Below the pieces are notes generated by a model. That model was not told the origin of the DNA and did not search any database. It saw nothing but the letters and a program-made list of their open reading frames with translations. From the NCBI GenBank assembly GCA_944319735.1, contig CALUEU010000005.1:1-64000 (forward strand): DNA of 64,000 nucleotides. The letters run 5' to 3'. The first letter of the stretch is position 1, and the number at the start of each line of letters is the position of its first letter. Shown piece by piece: positions 1-7,366 of the stretch. The position numbers and the translations under genes were made by a program. This stretch comes from an uncultured Methanomassiliicoccus sp. GTDB lineage: Archaea; Thermoplasmatota; Thermoplasmata; Methanomassiliicoccales; Methanomassiliicoccaceae.

Positions 1-2804
1 ATTGCGATGATAGCGAGCATTCCGGCAATGAGATATAGAGCGGTGTTGTCGCTGCCGCCTTCTGTGTTGTCACCAGGTGTTGAACTGCCGCCTTCCCAGA
101 CTGCATACAGAGTTAATGTTGGTACTCCATCAACAACATTCAGTGCTTCATACTGTTCTCCGCTGAGAGTAAGTGAAGCACCAAGAGCATAGGAAGTTCC
201 ATTTCCGTCAGGCCTTGTGTTCCAAGACAGTAGTTTCTTTCCGTCATTGGTGAAGAATGCATCTCCATAGAGCTCTACAGTTTCACCAACTTTTCCTTCT
301 TGAGTGACTGGATCAAGATTGGTTCCGCTGTTGTATACAATGTTGAATTTTTTAGGTTCAAAGTTAGCATACAAGCTCATATCACTCTTGAGTTCTTTGA
401 TGTTGACTTTGTCAACGCTGTATACTGTTTTGCCATTAACTATTTTATATGAAATAGTAATCATTGCATTTCCGTCAGCGTCGTTCCACTGCTTGATGTC
501 ATATCCTTTCTTTGAGGCAAAGATTATTTTATCATAAATCTCATCAAATTGAGTTTTTGCTTCACTATCATTGACAGCCTTGTAAAGTTTTCCATCATAC
601 TGGATTCCAACTAAGTTGGTGCGAAGTCCATTTTCACCTTCAAATGATGACACATCAGTGGAGTAATAGAACACACCAACAACATTGCTGCCGTCATAGA
701 ATGTAATTGCATATTTGTACTCATCCCAGACTGCATTGTATGCAACCATTGTATTTTTGATGAAAGTATCTTTCTTATCATCTTCCCAAGTTTGTGTAGT
801 ATTCCATCCGAAGAATAACCAGTGATCTTTAGATGATGATGGAGCATCAGCCTTTGGTATTGAATCTCCGATTTTACCAGTAACGATTATTTTAGTTACA
901 TCTTTGCTTCCGAAGTAAGCGTTAGGGTTGTTGTCATTTCCAACACCTACAGCATCAAATATTGCATATCCAGTTTGGGAATCAGGATAGAAACAAGCAA
1001 CGAATGTCTCAACAACTTTGCTTTTATCTTCTGCTTTAGCTGCACTGTCTTCAATGGATGCTATACCAGAAGTTGTGAAGTTGAATGTAGAAAATTCATA
1101 TTTATCATTTACAACTTTATAGGTAACCCAGTGATCAACAGTCATTCCAGAGATAAGTGTGCATTTGTCAAGAGGATTCTCTCCATAAGCAACAGATACA
1201 ACTTCAAATTTGCCGTTTACCATGAACATGACTTTATACTCATTTAAGCTGACATCCAATGTGACAGCGTTTGAAGCATTCTTGTTGCTTTCAAGATTTC
1301 CTTTTATGCCATCAAATCCAATTACTCTGTAATAATTGTCAGAGGTAACATAGGACTTGTCTGTAGAGTAGGATGAAGACGGTTTTATTCCAAATAACTC
1401 AGAATTAGAACCATCATACTTCTGAAGTGCTTTGAATATCTGAATGTATGTAAAATCATCAGCTGCAGGAGCAAATAATACCACGCCCTCCTCAAACATA
1501 TCTGAGGTCACAGTTATTTTCTGATACAGTGTGGTGTTCATTGTGTATGTAACAGTTAATGAATCGTCAACAGAAAGCACAGTTTCATTTTTAACTTCGT
1601 TTCCATTTGAAGATGTAACTTTCATTGTGTAGATTTCTTCATTCCTCTCATTAACTACATCATATCCCTTTGTGCTTATTCCAGGAAGAGATGTGATTAA
1701 TGCATTTGTTTTGCTAGTAATTGATGCATTCTTTTCAACAAATGCAATCTTTCCATCACTGTTTAAAATGAATGCTTTTACAAAAGTTTTGTCAGTTTTA
1801 ATATCACCGGCAACATTTATTGCAAGCTGTGCATATATATCATCGATAAGAGCCCAGTTGGCTGTAACAGTCATATCTCCAGCGATAACATTCTGAACGT
1901 TTGGAAGGTTTGTTGTGTTCTGATAAGATAAGTTTGTGCTGTCTTTCCAGACATCAAGTGTGTATCCTTCTTTTGCAATAACATCTTTTGCAGCTAATTT
2001 AGATATCAAATACTCAATTGTAACATTTGGTCCGACAACAACTGCGCGTATGTTCTTGTCCTCAGTTAAATACCAGCTTACTTTGTTTAATTCATCAGCA
2101 GGTAATTTTATCTTTGTTTCGTTTAAGCTGATAGCACCGCCTATATCATTCAGAATGAAATCAACATTATATGCATTTGTAGCGTAAGAATAATCAGCGG
2201 TTGCATAATTTTTGTCGTCGGTACCAACTGATACCTTAACAGTGTATGTTCCTTTCTGGTTGTCTTTATCTAATTTAAGTTGATCTGCACTAGTATTATT
2301 AGAAAACGTTCCTAAGTGGAATGATCTCCAGTGTTGTGTAGTCTTATCACTTGAGTTGATTGATTGGTTTGCAAATGTGACATTATTAAGTTCTGTACCA
2401 TTTAATGATACTGTAAATTTCACATCACCAGACACACCTGCATCAACAGTGTAATATACAATCATCCATGGTAGCCCAATAGATTTTGCAACACCTTCAT
2501 CTGTTTTGTCTGTGATTTGGCTTTTTATCCAATCCCAGCTTTGCTCTTTATTACCGTTAGTTACCTTATTAAGATAATCTTCTGGCATGTAATTTTCATA
2601 ACTATACCTGTCATCAATAATTTTGACATCAGTAATTTCTACTCCGCCGACGGACGAATTAGCTCCCAAAGAGGGCGCATCGCCGTTAGAGTTTGTCTGT
2701 CCCCCATCCACGAACAAGTTGCTTGAAGATGCGAGAGGGACAGCTAGCATCATAAGCGCAACTAAGACGCTTAGAGCCATTGTCAGTCTCTTTTCTGTTT
2801 TCAT
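1..2804 (-). CDS. InlB-repeat surface protein (C-terminus off window)
   Basis: The frame is open from an ATG at 2804 to the left edge, so 934 residues are visible. The start is supported by GGTGATTG a few bases upstream. The N-terminus MKTEKRLTMALSVLVALMML is a signal peptide. The body is Asn/Thr/Lys/Asp-rich and holds several units ending in patterns such as MTVTANW, YNAVWDEYKYAITFYDG and LTLYAVWE, which resemble Listeria-Bacteroides (InlB B-type) repeats. A Gly/Ser/Thr-rich spacer and a hydrophobic stretch (ALYLIAGMLAIIA) at the left edge look like the start of a C-terminal membrane anchor. Such proteins in gut Methanomassiliicoccales are presumed adhesins; the ligand is unknown. The length and repeat class are seen; the adhesion role is inference. 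Confidence 0.85.
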   Translation of the reverse strand, partial: MKTEKRLTMALSVLVALMMLAVPLASSSNLFVDGGQTNSNGDAPSLGANSSVGGVEITDVKIIDDRYSYENYMPEDYLNKVTNGNKEQSWDWIKSQITDKTDEGVAKSIGLPWMIVYYTVDAGVSGDVKFTVSLNGTELNNVTFANQSINSSDKTTQHWRSFHLGTFSNNTSADQLKLDKDNQKGTYTVKVSVGTDDKNYATADYSYATNAYNVDFILNDIGGAISLNETKIKLPADELNKVSWYLTEDKNIRAVVVGPNVTIEYLISKLAAKDVIAKEGYTLDVWKDSTNLSYQNTTNLPNVQNVIAGDMTVTANWALIDDIYAQLAINVAGDIKTDKTFVKAFILNSDGKIAFVEKNASITSKTNALITSLPGISTKGYDVVNERNEEIYTMKVTSSNGNEVKNETVLSVDDSLTVTYTMNTTLYQKITVTSDMFEEGVVLFAPAADDFTYIQIFKALQKYDGSNSELFGIKPSSSYSTDKSYVTSDNYYRVIGFDGIKGNLESNKNASNAVTLDVSLNEYKVMFMVNGKFEVVSVAYGENPLDKCTLISGMTVDHWVTYKVVNDKYEFSTFNFTTSGIASIEDSAAKAEDKSKVVETFVACFYPDSQTGYAIFDAVGVGNDNNPNAYFGSKDVTKIIVTGKIGDSIPKADAPSSSKDHWLFFGWNTTQTWEDDKKDTFIKNTMVAYNAVWDEYKYAITFYDGSNVVGVFYYSTDVSSFEGENGLRTNLVGIQYDGKLYKAVNDSEAKTQFDEIYDKIIFASKKGYDIKQWNDADGNAMITISYKIVNGKTVYSVDKVNIKELKSDMSLYANFEPKKFNIVYNSGTNLDPVTQEGKVGETVELYGDAFFTNDGKKLLSWNTRPDGNGTSYALGASLTLSGEQYEALNVVDGVPTLTLYAVWEGGSSTPGDNTEGGSDNTALYLIAGMLAIIA

Positions 2805-3420
2805 TCAATCACCATTTTGCCTTCTCATCTCAAAGACTGAAAAAATCACTTTCAAAAAAAACAGAAAAAAGAAAAAAAAGAAAAACAACTTTTTTCAAAA
2901 CCGCAAAACTGCAAACTCAAACTCGACAACAAACTCAATTTGCAACAAGAATTGCAATCGAATCGCAATCAAACAATATAAAAAGAAAAAACCAGCAATC
3001 AAGAATAACAAAAAGAGAAAGAATAACAAGAACAAAACAAAGAAAACTTAAAACATAAAGTCAAAACAATCAAATCAAAAGCAATCAAAACAAAAGAAAT
3101 ACAAAAATCAAAAGAATCAATAAAACAAAGAACAACAAATCCAAAACACAAAATCAATAACAAGAAACACAAATCAAAAAATCAAATAAACAAATGAAAT
3201 CAAACAATCCAGATATCTCAAAAACAGAAATTCAAAAAATAAAAATAGACAAAAATCAAACAACAATTCAAAATCATCAAAATAAACTTCAATTCATAAA
3301 CTAAATAAAACAAAGCAATCAATATTCAAAAAGTAAATCTCACTTCAAAAACTGCTAAGTTAAGTTTCAAAAACAAATAAAATTTCAAGTTGAAATTAAG
3401 AAGATCAAATTCAAACTCAA
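2805..3420. other. A-rich, G-poor low-complexity tract
   Basis: About 600 bases upstream of the surface-protein gene are extremely skewed: the top strand is mostly A with scattered C and T and almost no G (9 G in the 240 bases from 3061 to 3300). No convincing protein lies here; the open frames in it are low-complexity Lys/Asn/Gln strings. A TATA-like element for the reverse strand lies near 2973-2985, so part of the tract could be the U/G-rich leader of the surface-protein mRNA. Confidence 0.6.
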
Positions 3421-3466
3421 TTACCTTTCAAACTTAAACTTACTTAATCATATCATAATGAAAACT

Positions 3467-3507
3467 GCGCAGGGGAATATGAGTGAGTTGAAGTTGTTCC
3501 CCTGCGC
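3467..3507. repeat. Inverted repeat, 11-bp perfect arms
   Basis: GCGCAGGGGAA (3467-3477) and TTCCCCTGCGC (3497-3507) form perfect arms around a 19-base loop. It is a GC-rich island in an AT-rich stretch and stands between the A-rich tract and a degraded gene. It could be a stem-loop of a lost transcript or an end of an element; no partner copy was seen in the window. Confidence 0.6.
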
Positions 3508-3672
3508 GCCATGAGCTCTCTTAGTTAATCGAATGATTCCATTTGAATATGAGTCTCAGACCTTTTCCTCTCCTCTGATCAATCTGCCCCATTCTTTCAG
3601 AACAGCAAGTTCTAAGCTTAACAATCAGTCATCATGTATGGCTACATACTCATCAAAAATAGAGATCTGTGA

Positions 3673-4042
3673 TGCAAAGTAACCAAGATATCGCCGTTCT
3701 TCAAAAATATGCGTCTTGAGGCACATTTGGCTTCAGTATCATACCTTTCACTTCTCGCCTCAGACGGTGAACGAGCAACTGAGATAACCCACCTCGCCAG
3801 AAAACCTGTCAGCTAGTCTATGGACTATAACAGTTATCTGGAGTACATACCCAGATACAATAACTGGCTGACTGAAATGTATAACTTATGTGATGAATTT
3901 GACAATCTCAATACTGTTGGCATAATCGATTCAGAGCATGTACAGGGATATCTCAACATACACAGCGCAGAATCCTAAAGAAGACCTCTTCAGACCCAAT
4001 GATATTGATTATACAGGACTGGCAGTGGAAGCTTTTTTTTGA
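3673..4042 (+). pseudogene. Degraded gene remnant, family not recognised
   Basis: The codons from 3673, with an ATG at 3709, read as protein-like sequence (LEAHLASVSYLSLLASDGER...) to an in-frame TAG at 3814-3816. They continue in the same frame through NSYLEYIPRYNNWLTEMYN to TAA at 3976. A second protein-like stretch, NPKEDLFRPNDIDYTGLAV, is read one frame over and ends at TGA 4040. The simplest reading is a gene broken by a nonsense codon and a frameshift. Because TAG can encode pyrrolysine in related archaea, the TAG alone would not prove decay, but the frameshift argues for it. On the opposite strand, about 3541-3607, there is another short coding-like tail (LAVLKEWGRLIRGEEKV then stop). 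The family is not recognised; a transposase is possible. Confidence 0.35.
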
Positions 4043-4090
4043 AGTAAAACTCCTTCCAAACCTTTTTTATTTTATTGATACCATAGTAAA

Positions 4091-4104
4091 TTATAAATAA
4101 AATA
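4091..4104 (+). promoter_or_regulatory. TATA box of the PPOX-family gene
   Basis: TTATAAATAAAATA lies about 80 bases before the ATG at 4181. It is a good archaeal TATA match and implies a leader of roughly 50-60 bases. Confidence 0.5.
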
Positions 4105-4180
4105 TTTTCACAAATGCAAGTCTGCTTGAGCGTTACCTCTGAGGAATCAGCATAAATATTCCTTTACCCATTTTAACATC

Positions 4181-4672
4181 ATGCAGCCCAATATGCAGAA
4201 ATATCAACTGAGCCAGGATGAGATGGCCGCGGTCTTGAACAAAACTAAGTATGGCATACTATCTACCATCGGAGAAAATGGGTTCCCTTACGGCGTGCCT
4301 GTAAACTTTGTATATTTGGACAATAAGATTTACATTCACGGCAGAAAAATCGGAGAAAAAGTCAGTAATCTGACAAACAACTGCAAATGCTGCTTTACCG
4401 TTGCCAGAGAATACGGATACGAGTTCACGGGAGAGCATGCCTGCGACACTACCACTGTATATGAGAGTGTAATCATCCGCGGATGCGCCCGCGTTGTAGA
4501 AGACCTAGAAATAAAGAAGAAGGTGCTTTTAGCCACCATTGACAAAATCGTTCCCGGACGTACCAATATGGATGAGAAGAAAGTCTCCCCGACTGGAGTC
4601 TACGAGATAGAAATCAAATCCATGACGGGAAAGTATCACAAAGCCTGTGAAGGCGCCAAAGTAGTTCAGTGA
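4181..4672 (+). CDS. Pyridoxamine 5'-phosphate oxidase-family flavoprotein (NimA-like)
   Basis: The 163-residue protein has the split-barrel flavin-binding pattern of the PPOX/NimA group: KTKYGILSTIGENGFPYGVP near the N-terminus, the strand pair VYLDNKIYIHGRKIGEK, then CCFTVAREYGY and a Ser/Val-rich strand (YESVIIRGCARVV), ending in KSMTGKYHK. NimA relatives reduce nitroimidazoles or act as general FMN/F420-type reductases; the substrate here is unknown. A second Met at residue 5 is an alternative start, and no clear ribosome site decides between them. It is a single gene with its own TATA box and a strong hairpin at its stop codon. The family call is confident; the activity is inferred. Confidence 0.8.
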   Translation: MQPNMQKYQLSQDEMAAVLNKTKYGILSTIGENGFPYGVPVNFVYLDNKIYIHGRKIGEKVSNLTNNCKCCFTVAREYGYEFTGEHACDTTTVYESVIIRGCARVVEDLEIKKKVLLATIDKIVPGRTNMDEKKVSPTGVYEIEIKSMTGKYHKACEGAKVVQ

Positions 4673-4690
4673 ACTACTTTTCTTTTTCTT
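4658..4690 (+). terminator. Hairpin plus T-tract at end of PPOX-family gene
   Basis: AAAGTAGTTCA (4658-4668) and TGAACTACTTT (4670-4680) are perfect 11-bp arms around one base, with the gene's TGA inside the right arm, followed by TCTTTTTCTT. The neighbouring gene converges from the other strand. Confidence 0.7.
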
Positions 4691-5324
4691 AACTAACTCT
4701 GACGCAAGGGCCGTGCCCGACTGCGACAAACTCCGGATCTATCTTCAAAAGTTCGTTTTTCATTGATTTCAGCCTTTCTTCGTTGGGGACGCGGCTCATG
4801 TCGATGTTGTAAACTTCATCTCTCCAGGCGCTTTCTAAAATCTTGCCGTGGCTGTCTCCCAAGCGAAACATCAGATCACTGCTGAAAAGAATCTTGCGGA
4901 CTTCTTCAAAAAACAGCAGGCCGTTCTGTAAATGTACCTCTGAAGGGTAGTCTATAAAACTAAAAAGAAATCCATCGCCTTCCAGGGTGTCCCCGCCTCT
5001 TTTGATTAATGTCTTAACATTATAACCGAAACCGGTCAGCTGTCTGGCGCAGATTTCTGAGCAGATCACAATCACTTCAGGAAAGTGTTCCTTCAAGACA
5101 GGTAAACCGCCGCATTCGTCAGATTCAAAATGGGAGATGAACACATACTTGAGTGGAATTGAATTCAGAATTTCTTTTAACTGAGGAATTATTTTCTCCG
5201 TCTGTCCTGAAGTCCCTGTGTGAATGAGAACAGGTTCCGGAGTCATGAGCAGATATTGATGGATTGAAAGCCTGATCGGCGCAATGTACTCTGTAAATTG
5301 ATATAAATCGTCATAGATGGTCAT
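4689..5324 (-). CDS. Metallo-beta-lactamase-fold (ODP-like) protein with altered metal ligands
   Basis: The 211-residue protein resembles the oxygen-binding diiron (FprA/ODP) branch of the metallo-beta-lactamase fold: PEPVLIHTGTSG, then VFISHFESDECGG where FprA has HxExDHxG, a later SSDLMFRLGD, and VAVGHGPCVRV at the C-terminus. The second metal His of the canonical motif is replaced by Glu, so the diiron site may be altered. No flavodoxin or rubredoxin domain follows. ATG 5324 is preferred because GAGG lies 5 bases upstream; GTG 5333 is the alternative. Stand-alone ODP proteins are often linked to oxygen or redox sensing, but a function cannot be given here. Confidence 0.65.
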   Translation of the reverse strand: MTIYDDLYQFTEYIAPIRLSIHQYLLMTPEPVLIHTGTSGQTEKIIPQLKEILNSIPLKYVFISHFESDECGGLPVLKEHFPEVIVICSEICARQLTGFGYNVKTLIKRGGDTLEGDGFLFSFIDYPSEVHLQNGLLFFEEVRKILFSSDLMFRLGDSHGKILESAWRDEVYNIDMSRVPNEERLKSMKNELLKIDPEFVAVGHGPCVRVS

Positions 5325-5410
5325 GTGCCTCACTATTCAACATTAGCGTCTATTACCTGTTAACCTTTATCCCCGAATATCAGGATATAAGCATTCTTTT
5401 CAAACGGTCA

Positions 5411-5420
5411 TATCTATATA
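5411..5420 (+). promoter_or_regulatory. TATA box of the ACT/UPF0210 operon
   Basis: TATCTATATA lies 43-52 bases before the ATG at 5463. This leaves a short leader of about 20 bases that contains a strong GGAGG site. Confidence 0.5.
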
Positions 5421-5462
5421 CTTCGTTGTTTGTTGGCATCTCAACCGCTTGGAGGACAGCTC

Positions 5463-5735
5463 ATGAAGAAAGTCGTCATCACAGTTGTAGGAAAGGACTG
5501 CGTAGGCATCATCGCAAAGGTATGTACATATTTATCAGAGAATGGAATCAACGTTCTGGATATCTCTCAGACCATTGTACGCGGATACTTCAACATGATG
5601 ATGATTGCAGACATCGACGGCTGTTCCAAGAACTTTCCCAAGATCTCAGAAGAGCTTGATGAAATCGGCAAGAAGATCGGCGTCGTCATCAGAATGCAGC
5701 ACGAAGACATCTTTGACATGATGCACAGAATCTGA
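5463..5735 (+). CDS. ACT domain protein, UPF0237 family
   Basis: The 90-residue protein is a single ACT-type domain: [20 protein letters not shown], then [15 protein letters not shown], ending in an Asp/Met-rich helix. It matches the UPF0237 family, small proteins thought to bind an amino acid and to work with the UPF0210 protein encoded next to them. The start at 5463 is set by GGAGG at 5451-5455; the upstream extension to 5430 lacks a ribosome site and is unlike the family. The next gene follows after 10 bases, so the two form an operon. The regulatory role is inferred from the domain. Confidence 0.9.
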   Translation: MKKVVITVVGKDCVGIIAKVCTYLSENGINVLDISQTIVRGYFNMMMIADIDGCSKNFPKISEELDEIGKKIGVVIRMQHEDIFDMMHRI

Positions 5736-5745
5736 GGTGCCCGGC

Positions 5746-7110
5746 ATGATCAATATTTATGAGGTTCTGGAAACCAATGATATGATCCTCCGTGAAAACC
5801 TCGATGTGAGGACGATCACACTTGGAATAAGTCTTCTAGACTGTGCAGACAGCAGTCTGGATAAGCTCAATGACAATATCTACAACAAGATCACCACAAT
5901 CGCCAAGGATTTGGTTTCTGTAGGCGACGACATCGAGCTGGAGTTCGGGGTTCCTGTAGTTAACAAGAGAATTTCAGTTACGCCTATCTCAATCGTGGGA
6001 GCATCGGCCTGCAAAACTCCGGAAGATTTCGTCACCATTGCAGAAACTTTGGACCGAGCGGCAAAGAAAGTAGGCGTAAATTTCCTTGGAGGATATTCAG
6101 CTTTGGTTCCGAAAGGAATGACTAAAGCAGACGAGCTTTTGATACGTTCAATTCCCAAGGCTCTTTCATCAACTGAGAGAGTATGCAGCTCTATTAATCT
6201 GGCATCAACAAAGACAGGAATAAACATGGATGCCGTCAGCCTCATGGGTTCGATTATAAAGGAAACAGCTGAGCTTACAAAGGACAATGATTCAATAGGC
6301 TGCACAAAGCTGGTGGTGTTCTGCAACGCACCTGATGACAACCCCTTCATGGCGGGAGCATTCCACGGCGTTACGGAAGCAGATGCTGTCGTGAATATCG
6401 GAGTCAGCGGTCCAGGGGTGGTGAGAAATGCAGTTTCACAGGTCAAGGGAGCAGACTTTGAGACTTTATGTGAAACTGTCAAAAAGACAGCGTTTAAGAT
6501 CACCAGAGTCGGGCAGTTAGTTGCTAAGGAAGCATCTAAGCGCCTCAACGTGCCTTTCGGCATCATTGATCTTTCACTGGCTCCGACTCCGGCGGTAGGA
6601 GACAGCATAGCAGAGATCTTAGAGGAAATGGGTCTGGAGCGCACAGGCGCACCGGGAACCACTGCGGCTCTGGCAATTCTCAATGATCAGGTGAAGAAAG
6701 GCGGAGTAATGGCATCATCATATGTCGGAGGCTTATCGGGTGCATTCATTCCGGTAAGCGAGGACGGCAGGATGATTGAAGCCGTCACGTGCGGTTCTCT
6801 TACAATTGAAAAACTTGAGGCTATGACCTGTGTCTGCTCTGTTGGTTTAGATATGATAGCTATTCCAGGAAATACTGAAGTCAGTACAATTTCAGGCATA
6901 ATCGCTGATGAGATGGCTATTGGAATGATCAATCAGAAAACTACTGCAGTAAGGATCATTCCCGTTATCGGTAAAGATGTAGGTGAGATGGCTGAATTTG
7001 GAGGTCTGCTGGGATCCGCCCCGGTGATGAAAGTCAACTCTTTCGGCTGCAAAGACTTCGTGAACAGGGGAGGAAGAATTCCTGCGCCGATACACAGTTT
7101 CAAAAACTGA
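5746..7110 (+). CDS. UPF0210 family protein (DUF711)
   Basis: The 454-residue protein begins [19 protein letters not shown], as is usual for UPF0210/DUF711 proteins, and has their typical length of about 450. Conserved stretches include [49 protein letters not shown] and the end [10 protein letters not shown]. The fold is related to glycyl-radical (PFL-like) barrels, but I see no radical Gly motif and the reaction is unknown. ATG 5746 is chosen over GTG 5737 because GAGGTG lies 6 bases before it. It is paired with the ACT protein upstream, a conserved arrangement that suggests amino-acid-dependent regulation. Confidence 0.9.
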   Translation: MINIYEVLETNDMILRENLDVRTITLGISLLDCADSSLDKLNDNIYNKITTIAKDLVSVGDDIELEFGVPVVNKRISVTPISIVGASACKTPEDFVTIAETLDRAAKKVGVNFLGGYSALVPKGMTKADELLIRSIPKALSSTERVCSSINLASTKTGINMDAVSLMGSIIKETAELTKDNDSIGCTKLVVFCNAPDDNPFMAGAFHGVTEADAVVNIGVSGPGVVRNAVSQVKGADFETLCETVKKTAFKITRVGQLVAKEASKRLNVPFGIIDLSLAPTPAVGDSIAEILEEMGLERTGAPGTTAALAILNDQVKKGGVMASSYVGGLSGAFIPVSEDGRMIEAVTCGSLTIEKLEAMTCVCSVGLDMIAIPGNTEVSTISGIIADEMAIGMINQKTTAVRIIPVIGKDVGEMAEFGGLLGSAPVMKVNSFGCKDFVNRGGRIPAPIHSFKN

Positions 7111-7300
7111 ACAACTCTTTTTTCAATCACCATCTGGCATTGAAAAATGCCTTAATACGGTGTACCATATTTATTTAATTGACATATTGTAATCAATTAT
7201 ATTTTTTTAGTATTTAGGGGCAGTTGTTTTATACTGCATTGTATTCGCTTGTATTGGGGTTTAACATCCAACTGTCAGAATTAATGGGTGTTTCTGATCC

Positions 7301-7325
7301 ATCCAACTATTGGAATAGGTTGGAT
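7301..7325. repeat. Near-perfect dyad in the leader of the beta-helix surface gene
   Basis: ATCCAACTATT (7301-7311) and AATAGGTTGGAT (7314-7325) pair around GG with one bulged base. It lies 42 bases before the GTG start at 7367. TTTCTGAT is repeated on both sides (about 7291 and 7325). It could be an RNA hairpin or an operator. Confidence 0.5.
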
Positions 7326-7366
7326 TTTCTGATGATTGGAACTTATTAAGTAGTATGGGTGATTAA

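Noticed and set aside
2623-3058. Lys/Asn/Gln-rich open frames in the A-rich tract
   Set aside because: They are long only because the tract is A-rich and free of stops in that strand; no start site, and composition is not protein-like.
3814-3816. Pyrrolysine codon in the 3673-4042 gene
   Set aside because: The frame breaks again by shift further on, so decay is likelier than recoding; kept only as a possibility.
2805-4180. Replication origin in the A-rich region
   Set aside because: No cdc6/orc1 gene or origin-box repeats were seen nearby.
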